Of a stretch of 64,000 nucleotides of DNA, positions 27,051-37,975 are shown in pieces. Source of the stretch: CAZFDT01 sp964518335 (GTDB lineage: Bacteria; Planctomycetota; Phycisphaerae; Phycisphaerales; Phycisphaeraceae); NCBI GenBank assembly GCA_964518335.1, contig CAZFDT010000016.1:1-64000 (forward strand). Direction: 5' to 3'. Within the stretch, counting starts at the first letter, position 1; every line of letters begins with the position of its first letter. The notes under the pieces were generated by a model. That model was not told the origin of the DNA and did no database searches. It saw only the letters and a program-made list of their open reading frames with translations. Made by a program: the position numbers and the translations under genes.

Positions 27051-28085
27051 GTGCACGACGAACTCACTAGCGTCCTTCTGGTTGGCCTCGGTTCCATTGG
27101 CAGTCGCCACGCAAGGCTCTTGTCCGAACGAGACGACGTGGACCTGAGGCTGTGTGATGCGGCAACTGATCGGCTGCAGCAAGTTGAGCAGATGCTTCGG
27201 CGACCTGCGTCGGGTCGATTCACACAGTTGGCCCAAGCGCTGGCGGACAAGCCTCATCTGGTTTTTATCTGCACGCCCAATCACCTGCATGTTCCCTTGG
27301 CCCTCCTGGCGTTGAAAGCTGGCGCGGACCTGATGGTGGAAAAGCCCATGGCCGACCGGCGTGTGGACGCCGAGACGCTCGTGAAGGCGACGCGTGAGGC
27401 CAACCAGTTTGTTCACGTCGGCTACCAACTGCGTTTCGAGCCAGGGCTGCAGCATATCCAGCAGATGGTTCGCGACGGAGTCATCGGCACGCCCGTCGCC
27501 GCACGCGCGATGGTCGGCAGCTACATCACGCTGCTCAACGCCGTCAGCCCCGAACGCGTCAACACGCCCTACTCGCTGCTGGTGGACTACTCGCACGAGT
27601 TTGACTTCATCCGGTGGATTTTCGGCGACGTACGCGAGGTGTTCACGGTCACAGCGTCGCTGGGGAATATGGCGATGCGGCCGCCGCAGAACGTGATCGC
27701 ATCCACCCTGATTCTCAGCAGCGGCGCTGTGGTCAGCGTCCACATGGATTACGTGCAGTTCCCGCAGCGGCGAACCTTCGAGGTTATCGGCGATCGGGGC
27801 ATCGCGTCCTACGACTTCATGACCGGCGAGTTTCGCCACTATCCGCACGGTAAGGAACACCAATACGAAACGATTCCGTTCGGCCCCCTCGCGTCACGGG
27901 TGGATGATCTCTACCGCCAGCAGATCGACAGCATACTCTCGCGGCGTCGTCAGCGACTGTCGCCGGTGGTGGACGTACGGGACGGCTTGGCGGCGTTGCG
28001 CATCGCCGACGCTGGCATTCGATCGGCACTGTCCGGCCGCCTGGAGAAAGTCGAAACGGCTTCGGAAGTCGCAACAGTTGCCTGA
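27051..28085 (+). CDS. Gfo/Idh/MocA family oxidoreductase, first gene of transporter operon
   Basis: GTG start at 27051 with AAGGAA six bases upstream; 344 residues. GLGSIGSRH (12-20) is the nucleotide-binding loop and EKP (Lys98) the family motif; YSHEFDFIRWIFGD is the segment that usually holds the catalytic histidine. It opens an operon in which the next seven genes follow with gaps of 18 bases or less or with overlaps, so a role in metabolising the imported solute is likely. It is one of three paralogues here, with only family-level similarity to the others. Confidence 0.87.
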   Translation: MHDELTSVLLVGLGSIGSRHARLLSERDDVDLRLCDAATDRLQQVEQMLRRPASGRFTQLAQALADKPHLVFICTPNHLHVPLALLALKAGADLMVEKPMADRRVDAETLVKATREANQFVHVGYQLRFEPGLQHIQQMVRDGVIGTPVAARAMVGSYITLLNAVSPERVNTPYSLLVDYSHEFDFIRWIFGDVREVFTVTASLGNMAMRPPQNVIASTLILSSGAVVSVHMDYVQFPQRRTFEVIGDRGIASYDFMTGEFRHYPHGKEHQYETIPFGPLASRVDDLYRQQIDSILSRRRQRLSPVVDVRDGLAALRIADAGIRSALSGRLEKVETASEVATVA

Positions 28086-28103
28086 AGGTGCGCGGAGCAG
28101 ACC

Positions 28104-30110
28104 ATGCTGACCGTCCTGCGACTGCTGAAGTTCGGCGCGGTGGTGACGATGGGTCTTGTCCTGATGACCACGGGGCTCGGGTATCTCACCTTCGCACTGA
28201 CGGGAGCGGGCAAGTGGGACCTGGCGAGTCTGCCCGCTGACGAGAGATTGGCGCCGGCAACGCCAGAGCAGACGCATGGGATCGAGGAGTGGCCGGCCGA
28301 CCGACCCCGCAGTTTCATGCAGTCCCCCACGTGGGATGAGGCCGTGGCGTCCGGATCGATCCCGCCGGTTGCGGCCCGCCTGCCCGACAACCCGCCGGTG
28401 ATTGTGCCGCCCGAACAAACCGGGCCTTATGGTGGGACGTGGGTGACGTATGGTACCTCGCCGCAGGACGTAGACATTCAGATGCTGCACCGCATCTGCC
28501 GTGAGAGCCTGGTGCGGTGGTCGCCGAGCGGCCACGACATCTGGCCGAATCTCGCCCACAGTTGGACCATCGACGACGATGGCCGCACCTTCACGTTCCA
28601 CCTGCGCCGAGGCGTGCGATGGAGTGATGGCGCACCGCTGACCACTCGCGACGTGCGCTTTGCGTGGGACCACGTGCTGGGCAACCGGGAGCTGACGCCC
28701 ATCGTCGATGCGCGGTGGACCAGCGAAGGCCAGCGCGCCCAGCTCGAAGTGATCGGTGACTACAGCTTCCGACTTCGCTTTGCCGAGCCCAACGGCCTGC
28801 TGCTCTACTACCTGCCGCAGACGGGCCTGGATCTGGTGCGCTACCCCGAGCATTACCTCAAGCAGTTTCACGCCGACCTGGCCGAGCCCACCGCCTTGGC
28901 GCAGCGTGCCCGGCGGGCGGGTTTCGAGTTGTGGCCGCAGTTGTTTCTCGATCGCTGCGAATGGCGCAACACGGAACTGCCGCGGATCTGGGCGTGGCTG
29001 CCGGCCACTTTCAGCGGCCAGCCGGTGCTCTTTCACCGCAACCCCTACTACTGGAAGGTGGACCCCGACGGCCGGCAACTGCCTTACCTCGACCAGGTCG
29101 AGTTCCACATCATGGACTTCGCGGCCATCAGCATGCGACTGATCAACGGCCAGCTCGGCTACCAGTTCCGCCACCTGGGCGGCGGCGGCCTGCCGCTGTA
29201 CGTCAGCCACCGCGAGCAGGGCCACTACGAGGTGCGACGCGGGTCGGGCAGCGACAACCACGGTACCCACCTACTGGCCCTCAACCTCAACCACCCCGAT
29301 CCCGTGCTGAGGTCGATCATTCAGGACGACCGCTTCCGCAAGGCCTTGTCCCACGCGATCGACCGTGACGAGATCAACCGCGCCTGTTTCCTGGGTCAGG
29401 CTCGCCCGCAGCAACTCTGCCCGCCGAAGGGTTCACCTTACCACTACGCCCCGCTCGCCAACGCCTACCTCACCTACGACCCCGATCTGGCCAACCGCAT
29501 GCTGGATGAGGTCGGCCTGACGCGGCGCGATGCGCGAGGGCGGCGGCTGCGCAGCGACGGCCAGCCCGTCTTCATCCAGATCGAGATGACCGATGTGTTC
29601 TTCAACCCGCAGGTGATGGAACTCATCGCCGAGTACTGGCGAGCGGTGGGGATCGACGCGCAGGTGAAGGTACAGGCTCGCTCGCTCTACGAGCAGCGTC
29701 GCCGCAGCGGCTTGATCGACTGCGGCACGTGGGGTGGCGCGGGCAACCCACTGTTGGACCCGATCTGGTACGTGCCCATTCACGAGGAATCCATTTATGC
29801 GGTGCAGTGGGGGCGGTGGTTTGCCACACATGGACAGCGCGGCGAAGAGCCGCCGCCGCCGATCCAGGAGGCGCAGCAGCTTCTGGTTCAGATCCGTCGC
29901 ACCACGGACCCGGCCCAGCAGGCGGCGCTGTTCCGCAGGATCCTCGAACTCAACCACGAGCACCTGTGGATCATCGGCACGCTGGCGGATACGGGGGGAT
30001 TCTCGCTGGTTCACGAGCGATTTCGCAACGTCGCGCGGGGTGCGGCGGGGGCGCCCGACAGCCCCGCCAACATCGCCCCCGAGTGTTTCGCGTGGCAGGC
30101 GGACAACTGA
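28104..30110 (+). CDS. ABC transporter extracellular solute-binding protein, family 5
   Basis: The 668-residue protein has an N-terminal hydrophobic segment (residues 8-33) without a lipobox cysteine, so it is probably membrane-tethered or cleaved. The rest matches oligopeptide/nickel-type binding proteins: YGGTWVTYG, AHSWTIDDDGRTFTFHLRRGVRWSDG, FRKALSHAIDRDEIN, LLDEVG-like segments. At about 670 residues it is longer than typical DppA/OppA (about 540), as in planctomycete and Thermotoga-like relatives used for oligosaccharides. It delivers substrate to the permeases encoded next. Confidence 0.9.
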   Translation: MLTVLRLLKFGAVVTMGLVLMTTGLGYLTFALTGAGKWDLASLPADERLAPATPEQTHGIEEWPADRPRSFMQSPTWDEAVASGSIPPVAARLPDNPPVIVPPEQTGPYGGTWVTYGTSPQDVDIQMLHRICRESLVRWSPSGHDIWPNLAHSWTIDDDGRTFTFHLRRGVRWSDGAPLTTRDVRFAWDHVLGNRELTPIVDARWTSEGQRAQLEVIGDYSFRLRFAEPNGLLLYYLPQTGLDLVRYPEHYLKQFHADLAEPTALAQRARRAGFELWPQLFLDRCEWRNTELPRIWAWLPATFSGQPVLFHRNPYYWKVDPDGRQLPYLDQVEFHIMDFAAISMRLINGQLGYQFRHLGGGGLPLYVSHREQGHYEVRRGSGSDNHGTHLLALNLNHPDPVLRSIIQDDRFRKALSHAIDRDEINRACFLGQARPQQLCPPKGSPYHYAPLANAYLTYDPDLANRMLDEVGLTRRDARGRRLRSDGQPVFIQIEMTDVFFNPQVMELIAEYWRAVGIDAQVKVQARSLYEQRRRSGLIDCGTWGGAGNPLLDPIWYVPIHEESIYAVQWGRWFATHGQRGEEPPPPIQEAQQLLVQIRRTTDPAQQAALFRRILELNHEHLWIIGTLADTGGFSLVHERFRNVARGAAGAPDSPANIAPECFAWQADN

Positions 30111-30128
30111 AGCGGAGCACGAACCTTC

Positions 30129-31150
30129 ATGTGGTCGCTGATCATCAATCGCCTGTTGTGGATGGGACCGACGCTGCTGATCATCTCGATCCTGTCGTTT
30201 GTCATCATCCAGCTTCCGCCGGGGGATTACCTCACGTCGTACGTCTCGGCGCTGCAGGCGTCGGGTGAGCCGATCTCGATGGAACAAGCGCAGGCCCTGC
30301 GCCAACGCTACAACCTGGACGAGCCTGCGGTCACGCAATACCTCAAGTGGATGGGGTTCTACTGGTTCTTCGACTGGAAGACGCCCGGCCTCCTGCAGGG
30401 AAACATGGGCATGTCGTTCGAGCACAACCGCCCCGTCTGGCAGGTGATCTCGCAACCGCTGCTGCTGACGGTGATCGTGTCCATTGTCACGCTGCAGTTC
30501 ACCTGGGGGATCGCCATTCCCGTGGGCATCTACTCGGCCGTCCGCAAGTATTCGCTGGGCGACTACATCTTCACGTTCATCGGATTCATCGGTTTGGCCA
30601 CGCCCAACTTCCTGCTGGCCCTGGTGTTCATGTACCTCGGCTACAAGGTGCTGGGAGTCAGCCCGGGCGGACTCTTCAGCCCCCAGTACCAGAACGCGCC
30701 GTGGTCCATGGCCAAGTTCATCAACCTCCTGGCCCACCTGTGGATCCCCGTCATCGTCATCGGCACATCGGGAACCGCAGGCATGATCCGTGTGATGCGC
30801 GGGAATCTGCTGGATGAACTCTCCAAGCAGTATGTCACCACCGCACGCGCCAAGGGCGTACACCCAACGGTGCTACTGCTCAAGTACCCCGTGCGCGTGG
30901 CCCTCAATCCCTTTGTCAGCACGATCGGCTGGCTTCTGCCGGGCATCGTGTCCGGCTCGGTCATTGTCGCCGTCGTGCTCACGCTGCCGATGGTCGGCCC
31001 GAACCTGCTCAACGCCCTGCTCAACCAGGACATGTACCTGGCGGGCAGCCTGATCATGATGCTCAGCGTTCTGACGGTGATCGGCACGCTGATCTCAGAC
31101 CTGTTGCTGCTATGGCTGGACCCGCGAATCCGTTATGGAGGGCGCAGCCA

Positions 31151-31154
<4 letters not shown>
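30129..31154 (+). CDS. ABC transporter permease, OppB/DppB type
   Basis: The 341-residue protein begins with a membrane span, then a periplasmic loop (QRYNLDEPAVTQYLKWMGFY) and five further spans. The cytoplasmic coupling motif of binding-protein-dependent permeases is seen as ELSKQYVTTARAKGV. It lies 18 bases after the binding-protein gene and overlaps the next permease gene by four bases (GTGA). It forms the membrane channel with the next product. Confidence 0.92.
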
Positions 31155-32323
<1,169 letters not shown>

Positions 32324-32332
32324 GCGTTTCAC

Positions 32333-33406
32333 ATGACGCCGACTATCACCGCTCAACCCGACGCCGCGGACAAGACCAGCTTACCGCTGGTCGAGTTGCA
32401 GGATCTACATACCTATTTCGAGTTGGATGCGGGCGTGGTGCGCGCCGTCAGCGGCGTGAACATGCGCATTCCAGCCGGGCGCACAGTCTGCGTCGTGGGC
32501 GAGAGTGGCTGCGGCAAGAGCGTCATGGCTTTTTCGATCCTTCGTCTGCTGACCGCGCCGGGACGAATCGTGCGCGGCCGCATCCTCCTGCACCGCGATG
32601 GCACGATCATCGACCTGGCCGCGCTGCCAGCCGACGGCATGGCCATCCGCAAGATTCGCGGCAAGGAGATCGCGATGATCTTCCAGGAGCCGATGTCTTC
32701 GCTCAGCCCGGTCCACACCGTGGGCAGCCAAATCGCCGAGGCTGTCCGCCTGCACGCCGACGTGTCCCGCGCCCACGCGCGCCGTCACACCATCGAGATG
32801 ATGCAGCGCGTTGGCTTCCCCGATGCCGCGCACCGCTACGACACCTACCCGCATCAGCTCAGCGGTGGACTTAGGCAGCGTGCGATGATCGCCATGGCCC
32901 TGTCCTGTCAGCCGCGGCTGTTAATCGCGGACGAACCCACCACGGCCCTGGACGTCACGATTCAAGCGCAGATTCTGGATCTGATCCGCGACCTGCAATC
33001 GGAACTAGGTATGTCGGTGCTGCTGATCACCCACGATCTGGGCGTGGTGGCGGAGATGGCCGATCTGGTCGCGGTGATGTACATGGGGCGGATCGTGGAG
33101 TGGGGCTCGGTGTATGACGTGTTGCAATCGTCCCAGCACCCGTATACGCAGGCGCTGCTCGAGTCGATTCCAGGCCGCTACGCCGACCGCACCGTGCCGC
33201 TGAAGGTGATCTCCGGTTCAGTGCCCGACGCGTTTGCGCGTATACCGGGATGTTCCTTTCATCCTCGGTGCAAGCTGGCAGAACCGGGCATATGCGATCA
33301 GTCGCCGGCCCCAGACCTGCGCGAGGTGCGTCGCGGCCACTTGACCGCATGTCTGGTGCGCCAGCGCCAGGCTCTGTCGCAGGGCGAGGGAGCCGACCAT
33401 GACTGA
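32333..33406 (+). CDS. ABC transporter ATP-binding protein, OppD type
   Basis: The 357-residue ATPase has Walker A GESGCGKS (56-63), the ABC signature LSGGLRQR (about 176-183), Walker B LLIADEP followed by the D-loop, and the switch histidine in ITHDLG. The C-terminal oligopeptide-transporter domain is present (PGCSFHPRCKLAEPGICDQ), a region that holds an iron-sulphur cluster in some relatives; only two cysteines plus a third nearby are seen. It energises the Opp-type transporter. Its stop overlaps the start of the next ATPase by eight bases. Confidence 0.93.
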   Translation: MTPTITAQPDAADKTSLPLVELQDLHTYFELDAGVVRAVSGVNMRIPAGRTVCVVGESGCGKSVMAFSILRLLTAPGRIVRGRILLHRDGTIIDLAALPADGMAIRKIRGKEIAMIFQEPMSSLSPVHTVGSQIAEAVRLHADVSRAHARRHTIEMMQRVGFPDAAHRYDTYPHQLSGGLRQRAMIAMALSCQPRLLIADEPTTALDVTIQAQILDLIRDLQSELGMSVLLITHDLGVVAEMADLVAVMYMGRIVEWGSVYDVLQSSQHPYTQALLESIPGRYADRTVPLKVISGSVPDAFARIPGCSFHPRCKLAEPGICDQSPAPDLREVRRGHLTACLVRQRQALSQGEGADHD

Positions 33407-34532
33407 CACACCTCATGGTTCAACACCGCCGCCGGCGAAACCCATTCTCCAGGTGCGCAACCTGCGGACGTGGTTCCCGATCCGCGCGGGGTTCTTCTCG
33501 CGCGTGGTGGGTCAGGTCAAAGCAGTCGATGACGTGAGCTTTGACGTATATCCCGGCGAGTGCCTGAGTCTTGTCGGCGAGAGTGGTTCGGGGAAAACGA
33601 CTGTAGGCCGAAGCATTCTTCGCGCCGTGGCCCCCACGGGTGGGCAGGTCCTATTCCGCCACGACGGTGTTGAGCACGATGTGATTGCGGCTGGCAAGCG
33701 CACGCTCAAAGAACTGCGCCGTCACATGCAGATGGTTTTCCAGGATCCCTATTCGTCGCTGAATCCTCGGATGACAGTGCTTGACATCGTCGCCGAGCCG
33801 CTTCTGGTCCACCGTGGACACAGCCGCACCGCCCGGCACCAGCGGGTCCGCGAGCTGCTCGAACAGGTTGGCCTGCGTCCCGAACATATGCTTCGCTATC
33901 CCCACGCTTTCAGCGGTGGCCAGCGCCAGCGCATCGGCATCGCGCGAGCCCTCGCCCTGCAGCCGCGACTGATCATCGCCGACGAGCCGGTGTCGGCGCT
34001 GGATGTCTCGGTGCAGGCCCAGGTGATCAACCTGCTTCAGCAATTGCAGCGCCAGCTTGGGCTGACGTATCTCTTTATCGCTCACGACCTAAGCGTGGTC
34101 CGTTACATCTCCGATCGCGTGGCGGTGATGTACTTGGGCCGGCTTGTCGAGCTAGCCCCGGTCGATGCACTGTTCGCTCGTCCCTTTCACCCCTACACAC
34201 GGATGCTGCTGGCGGCGGCCCCGGTTCCCGATCCTTCCATCCGCCCGGCGCGGTCGATCGTGCAGGGCCAGCCGGCCGAGCCTTCCAACCCGCCGCCGGG
34301 GTGCGCCTTCCACCCGCGATGCCCGCACTGCGTGGATCGTTGCCGCAGCCAGACGCCGCAACTCAGAGAGATGGAGCCGGGCCGGTTCGTGCGCTGCCAC
34401 CTGGCGGATGACATCGCCGCGAGGCCGTCCACATCGGCGTTCGTTAAGATTGAAGCGGCAAAGATGGCTGCTCGCTGCTCAAGGGAGCGCGAGGATCAGG
34501 CTCGCACCGAAGGAGTGACATCGTGCGATTAG
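33399..34532 (+). CDS. ABC transporter ATP-binding protein, OppF type
   Basis: The 377-residue ATPase has Walker A GESGSGKT (60-67), signature FSGGQRQR (about 171-178), Walker B LIIADEP and the switch histidine in FIAHDLS, followed by the oligopeptide C-terminal domain (PGCAFHPRCPHCVDRC). It pairs with the OppD-type subunit. The last 35 residues are a basic/acidic extension not needed for the fold. The next gene starts inside its 3' end. Confidence 0.93.
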   Translation: MTDTPHGSTPPPAKPILQVRNLRTWFPIRAGFFSRVVGQVKAVDDVSFDVYPGECLSLVGESGSGKTTVGRSILRAVAPTGGQVLFRHDGVEHDVIAAGKRTLKELRRHMQMVFQDPYSSLNPRMTVLDIVAEPLLVHRGHSRTARHQRVRELLEQVGLRPEHMLRYPHAFSGGQRQRIGIARALALQPRLIIADEPVSALDVSVQAQVINLLQQLQRQLGLTYLFIAHDLSVVRYISDRVAVMYLGRLVELAPVDALFARPFHPYTRMLLAAAPVPDPSIRPARSIVQGQPAEPSNPPPGCAFHPRCPHCVDRCRSQTPQLREMEPGRFVRCHLADDIAARPSTSAFVKIEAAKMAARCSREREDQARTEGVTSCD

Positions 34533-35356
34533 GTGGTCCTGTTTTTCTGAAAACGGCTGATCCGGGAGAGTGGGCCGCGGCATACCGCGCGCTTGGGTAC
34601 TCCGCTGCGTACGGGCCGGGTGCCGACCTCGACGATGTCGGTGCCGACGCCTACGCGCGCGCGGCCCGTGACGCCGGTTTGCTCATCGCCGAGGTGGGCG
34701 CGTGGAGCAACCCCATCAGCCTCGATGAGGACGAACGCCGCAAGGCACTGCGCACCTGCTGCGATCGTCTCGCCCTTGCGGAGCGGCTGGGCGCTCGCGC
34801 CTGCGTCAACATCGCCGGCTCGCGCGGCCCGCGCTGGGATGGCCCGCACCCCGACAACCTGTCGAGCCAGACATTCGACTTGATCGTGGAGACGGTCCGG
34901 CACATCATCGACACGGTCAAGCCCACGCGCACCTTTTACACGCTCGAAACGATGCCGTGGATTTTTCCCGACTCGCCGGACAGTTACCTGGCGCTGATCA
35001 GGGCCATCGATCGCAAGGCCTTCGCCGTCCACCTTGACCCTGTCAACATGATTAACTGCCCCGCGCGGGCGTACGACACCGCCGGTTTCCTCCGCGAGTG
35101 TTTCGAGAAGCTGGGGCCTTACATCCGCTCGTGCCACGCCAAGGACATCAGCTTCAGCCAGCACCTGACTCTGCACCTGGATGAGTGCCGGCCGGGGACG
35201 GGACTGCTGAATTATGCAGTATTTCTGACGGAAGCCTCCCGCCTGAACGTGGACACCCCGGTGATGCTTGAACACCTCAAGACCCCCGAGGAGTACGCGA
35301 TGGCCGCCGCGCACTTAAGACAGGTCGCGTGCGATGCAGGAGTGCGTTTTCAATGA
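34523..35356 (+). CDS. Sugar-phosphate isomerase/epimerase-like TIM-barrel protein
   Basis: GTG start overlapping the ATPase gene by ten bases, with GAAGGAG upstream; 277 residues. The divalent-metal ligands expected of the xylose-isomerase-like AP2EC family are in place: Glu142 (LETMPW), Asp172 (HLDPVN), His205 (CHAKD) and Glu250 (MLEHL). Members isomerise or epimerise ketoses, or act on inositol derivatives. Its location in the transporter operon suggests it works on the imported sugar after release, together with the flanking dehydrogenases. Confidence 0.87.
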   Translation: MRLGGPVFLKTADPGEWAAAYRALGYSAAYGPGADLDDVGADAYARAARDAGLLIAEVGAWSNPISLDEDERRKALRTCCDRLALAERLGARACVNIAGSRGPRWDGPHPDNLSSQTFDLIVETVRHIIDTVKPTRTFYTLETMPWIFPDSPDSYLALIRAIDRKAFAVHLDPVNMINCPARAYDTAGFLRECFEKLGPYIRSCHAKDISFSQHLTLHLDECRPGTGLLNYAVFLTEASRLNVDTPVMLEHLKTPEEYAMAAAHLRQVACDAGVRFQ

Positions 35357-36339
35357 GCGGTGTTACCACCCCATCTGCATGCAAGGCGGTTGCCATCACG
35401 GGCCTCCGCCGCGCAGAGGTCATTGACTGGCCGGTGAATGATTCGCCGCTTGCCGACGATGAGATCGCGGGCCGGACGCTGAGTACGCTGATCAGCCCTG
35501 GCACCGAGCTCAACGCCAACTTCGATAGGCCGCAGGACAAGCCTCTGGTCGGGGGTTATGCTGCGGTTTTTGAGGTAGATGCGATAGGCGCAGAGGTCAA
35601 GCAGTTTGCACCGGGCCAGCGCGTGTTCTGCTACGGCAATCACAAGAGTTGGCAGCGGTGTCGCGCCAGCGAGGCGGTACTGCTGCCCGAATCGCTAGCG
35701 CCTGAAGTTGCCGTATTCGCACGACTGATGGTGGTGTCGTGGAGCACATTGACCACGACAACGGCGCGCCCGCCGGATTGGGTTCTGGTTCTTGGCCTGG
35801 GCGTGATCGGGAACCTGGCCGCGCAGATTTTCCATGCGGCGGGCTACCGCGTGACCGGCGTGGACCCCGCCGAGACAAGGCGGCGGCTCGCCGCGATCAG
35901 CATCGCGGACACCCGCGTGAGCGTCGCGGGCCAGGAGGACCTTGTCAATCAGGTGGCGCTTGCCATTGATTGCTCGGGTCACGAACAGGCCGTGGTGGAC
36001 GCCTGTCGGGTCGTCCGGAAAAGAGGCGAAGTTGTGCTGGTGGGCGTGCCCTGGAACAAGCGATCAGAGGCCACGGCGTTCGACGTGTTGCACGCCGTCT
36101 TCCATCGCTACGTCGTGCTGCGGAGCGGATGGGAGTGGGAACTGCCCAGGCAGGCGCGAGATTTCACCGTGGGCAGTCTTTTCGGCAACGCCGCGGGAGC
36201 ATTGCAGTGGCTGGCTGAGAAGCGCGTGAGCGTGGAGGGCCTGTATCGAGTGGTTCCGCCGGCAGAAGCACAAACGGCCTACGAGGACCTCCTGCACCAG
36301 CGCGGCGAGCAACTCTCAGTGGTTTTCGACTGGCGGTGA
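35353..36339 (+). CDS. Zinc-independent MDR-family dehydrogenase
   Basis: ATG 35353 overlaps the previous stop (ATGA) and has GGAG upstream; a GTG at 35329 in frame is less likely. The 328-residue protein has the medium-chain dehydrogenase layout: an N-terminal GroES-like domain containing SPGTE, and a Rossmann domain with GLGVIGNLAAQ. The catalytic zinc ligands of alcohol dehydrogenases (the GHE motif and the cysteine cluster) are absent, as in related SPGTE proteins often found beside Gfo/Idh/MocA genes. It is the last operon gene and ends three bases from the convergent propeller gene. Confidence 0.85.
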   Translation: MSGVTTPSACKAVAITGLRRAEVIDWPVNDSPLADDEIAGRTLSTLISPGTELNANFDRPQDKPLVGGYAAVFEVDAIGAEVKQFAPGQRVFCYGNHKSWQRCRASEAVLLPESLAPEVAVFARLMVVSWSTLTTTTARPPDWVLVLGLGVIGNLAAQIFHAAGYRVTGVDPAETRRRLAAISIADTRVSVAGQEDLVNQVALAIDCSGHEQAVVDACRVVRKRGEVVLVGVPWNKRSEATAFDVLHAVFHRYVVLRSGWEWELPRQARDFTVGSLFGNAAGALQWLAEKRVSVEGLYRVVPPAEAQTAYEDLLHQRGEQLSVVFDWR

Positions 36340-36342
36340 TTC

Positions 36343-37926
36343 CTACGCCGTGTAGATCGCGTACAGCCGCGGCGAACCGTGGTAGACGGCGCCGCAGTCG
36401 GAGCTGAAGAGCCTGGCGCGCATCTGGACCGTACGCCCGCTCAGTTCGGCTGCCGTCTTGCCGCCCTTCCAGACCACGGGCTGCTTGAGGCCGTCACGGA
36501 CAACCGGCTGGCAGTCGTCGAACGAGTAGCCGGGAATGGCATTGCCCGACTCGTCGGCTAGTTCGAGGGTGATGGCGCGCATGTCGGTGACGTTGCTGCA
36601 GTTGACCGCCATGGCAGGCTTGTCGGGCAGGACGGCGGGTTTGAGCGTGATGCGGCCTTCGCGGGGGCCGCCGTGGGTGTCGCGGTAGCCTCGGAGGATG
36701 CGATACCCGAAGCGATCGCGCGGGATCCACGCCAGGCCCGGCAGGTAGGTGCTCGAAAGGTTCCCGACGTCGCCGCCGGTGATATAGAAAAGCGTGCGCT
36801 CATCATCTTCGATCATGACGTTCTGCGCGACCATGCCGTAGTTCCATGCGTCGCGTTCACCACGCGTGATGAATGGTCGGAAGGGCCAGACCTCGAAGAA
36901 GCGCAGTCCGTTACTGACCGAAAGGCCGATGTCGGCGACCTGAGCGTACGTCTCGGCGCCCGGCTCGCGACCGGCGCAGCCGTAGAGATAGCCGTTGAGG
37001 GCTACGAGTGTGGGTCCTTTGCGTCCGACGACCAGCCCGATGTGAGGCTGAACCCATGGCGTGCCATCGGCCCAGTTGGGGCCGGTGAAGTGGCTGTAGC
37101 ATCGGACCATGTGCTCAGGCATGCGGAAGAGGTGGTCGGGAATGCGGTGGGCGGTTTCCTGGTCGTAGGTGATCCAGCCTTTGACATTGCGGTACTGCCA
37201 GTCGGAGATTGTGCTCATCATCTGGTCCGCCATCACCAGCCCGCCATCGAGCGAACGGAATAGGCGGGCATGCTCGGGGTTGGCGGCGACGAGCGTATGC
37301 TTGTGCCGGGGGGCCTGCCAGTTGAAGCCATCCTTGCTGCGGCCGATGCCCCAGACGACCCACCAATCTCGTTTGGCCAGGTCGGGGTACTTGGCCAAAG
37401 CGCCCGTCTCCAACTCGCTGCCTCTGGCGGGCCGGTTGTAGAGGCACTTGAAGGGCCATTCCTGATCGAGCGGATCGTGAAGAAAGCCGCATTGGCGCAC
37501 CTGGCCTTCGCCGCCCAGATCAAAGCGGACTAGATTGTTGTCGCGTGAGCCGTCCAGTTCGACGGCGCCTACCCTGACCGGGTGGAAGTGGATGCCGTCG
37601 TCGCTCTCGGCATAGGCCATGAACGAGCCTTTGTCATAGTTTTCCGACTTGCTGCTGGCCACGGCGTTTTCGCAAATCGGCTCGGGGATGCCTATGGCTT
37701 CGCGCACGCCCCGCACCTGATACCACATGCGAAACGTTCCCCCCTCGCGGACGACAAAGTGATATCCGAAGCTGCCAACGCGCCCCCCCAGCGTCAGTGC
37801 CACATCATCGAGGCGCATGATCGGGTCGGGATGCTTGTACGCTTGCTCGCGAACCATCGAGGTGTTGGATTCCTCGGCCACGATGGCTGAATCGATCATC
37901 AGATACGCATGCGTCTGCCAGAGCAT
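36343..37926 (-). CDS. Beta-propeller glycosidase-like protein with C-terminal IPGY domain
   Basis: The 527-residue protein starts with AAGGA eight bases upstream and has no clear signal peptide. Repeated propeller phrases (FRMWYQVRG, AYAESDDGIHFHPV, GRSKDGFNWQAP) resemble the GH32/GH43/GH117/GH130 superfamily. The last 110 residues form a beta-sandwich with DESGNAIPGYSFDD and LSGRTVQMRARLFSSD, also found in the genes at 52685 and 54163. It lies 49 bases downstream of the DUF4838 gene on the same strand, so the pair is probably cotranscribed. The substrate is unknown. Confidence 0.7.
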   Translation of the reverse strand: MLWQTHAYLMIDSAIVAEESNTSMVREQAYKHPDPIMRLDDVALTLGGRVGSFGYHFVVREGGTFRMWYQVRGVREAIGIPEPICENAVASSKSENYDKGSFMAYAESDDGIHFHPVRVGAVELDGSRDNNLVRFDLGGEGQVRQCGFLHDPLDQEWPFKCLYNRPARGSELETGALAKYPDLAKRDWWVVWGIGRSKDGFNWQAPRHKHTLVAANPEHARLFRSLDGGLVMADQMMSTISDWQYRNVKGWITYDQETAHRIPDHLFRMPEHMVRCYSHFTGPNWADGTPWVQPHIGLVVGRKGPTLVALNGYLYGCAGREPGAETYAQVADIGLSVSNGLRFFEVWPFRPFITRGERDAWNYGMVAQNVMIEDDERTLFYITGGDVGNLSSTYLPGLAWIPRDRFGYRILRGYRDTHGGPREGRITLKPAVLPDKPAMAVNCSNVTDMRAITLELADESGNAIPGYSFDDCQPVVRDGLKQPVVWKGGKTAAELSGRTVQMRARLFSSDCGAVYHGSPRLYAIYTA

Positions 37927-37975
37927 AGGTGGGTTCCTTCACTCGAGTCATGTCGGGGCAGTCTGCTCACCCGAC

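Noticed and set aside
29433..30863. 476-codon open frame on the minus strand
   Set aside because: It is a shadow of the binding-protein and permease genes, which show clear family motifs on the plus strand.
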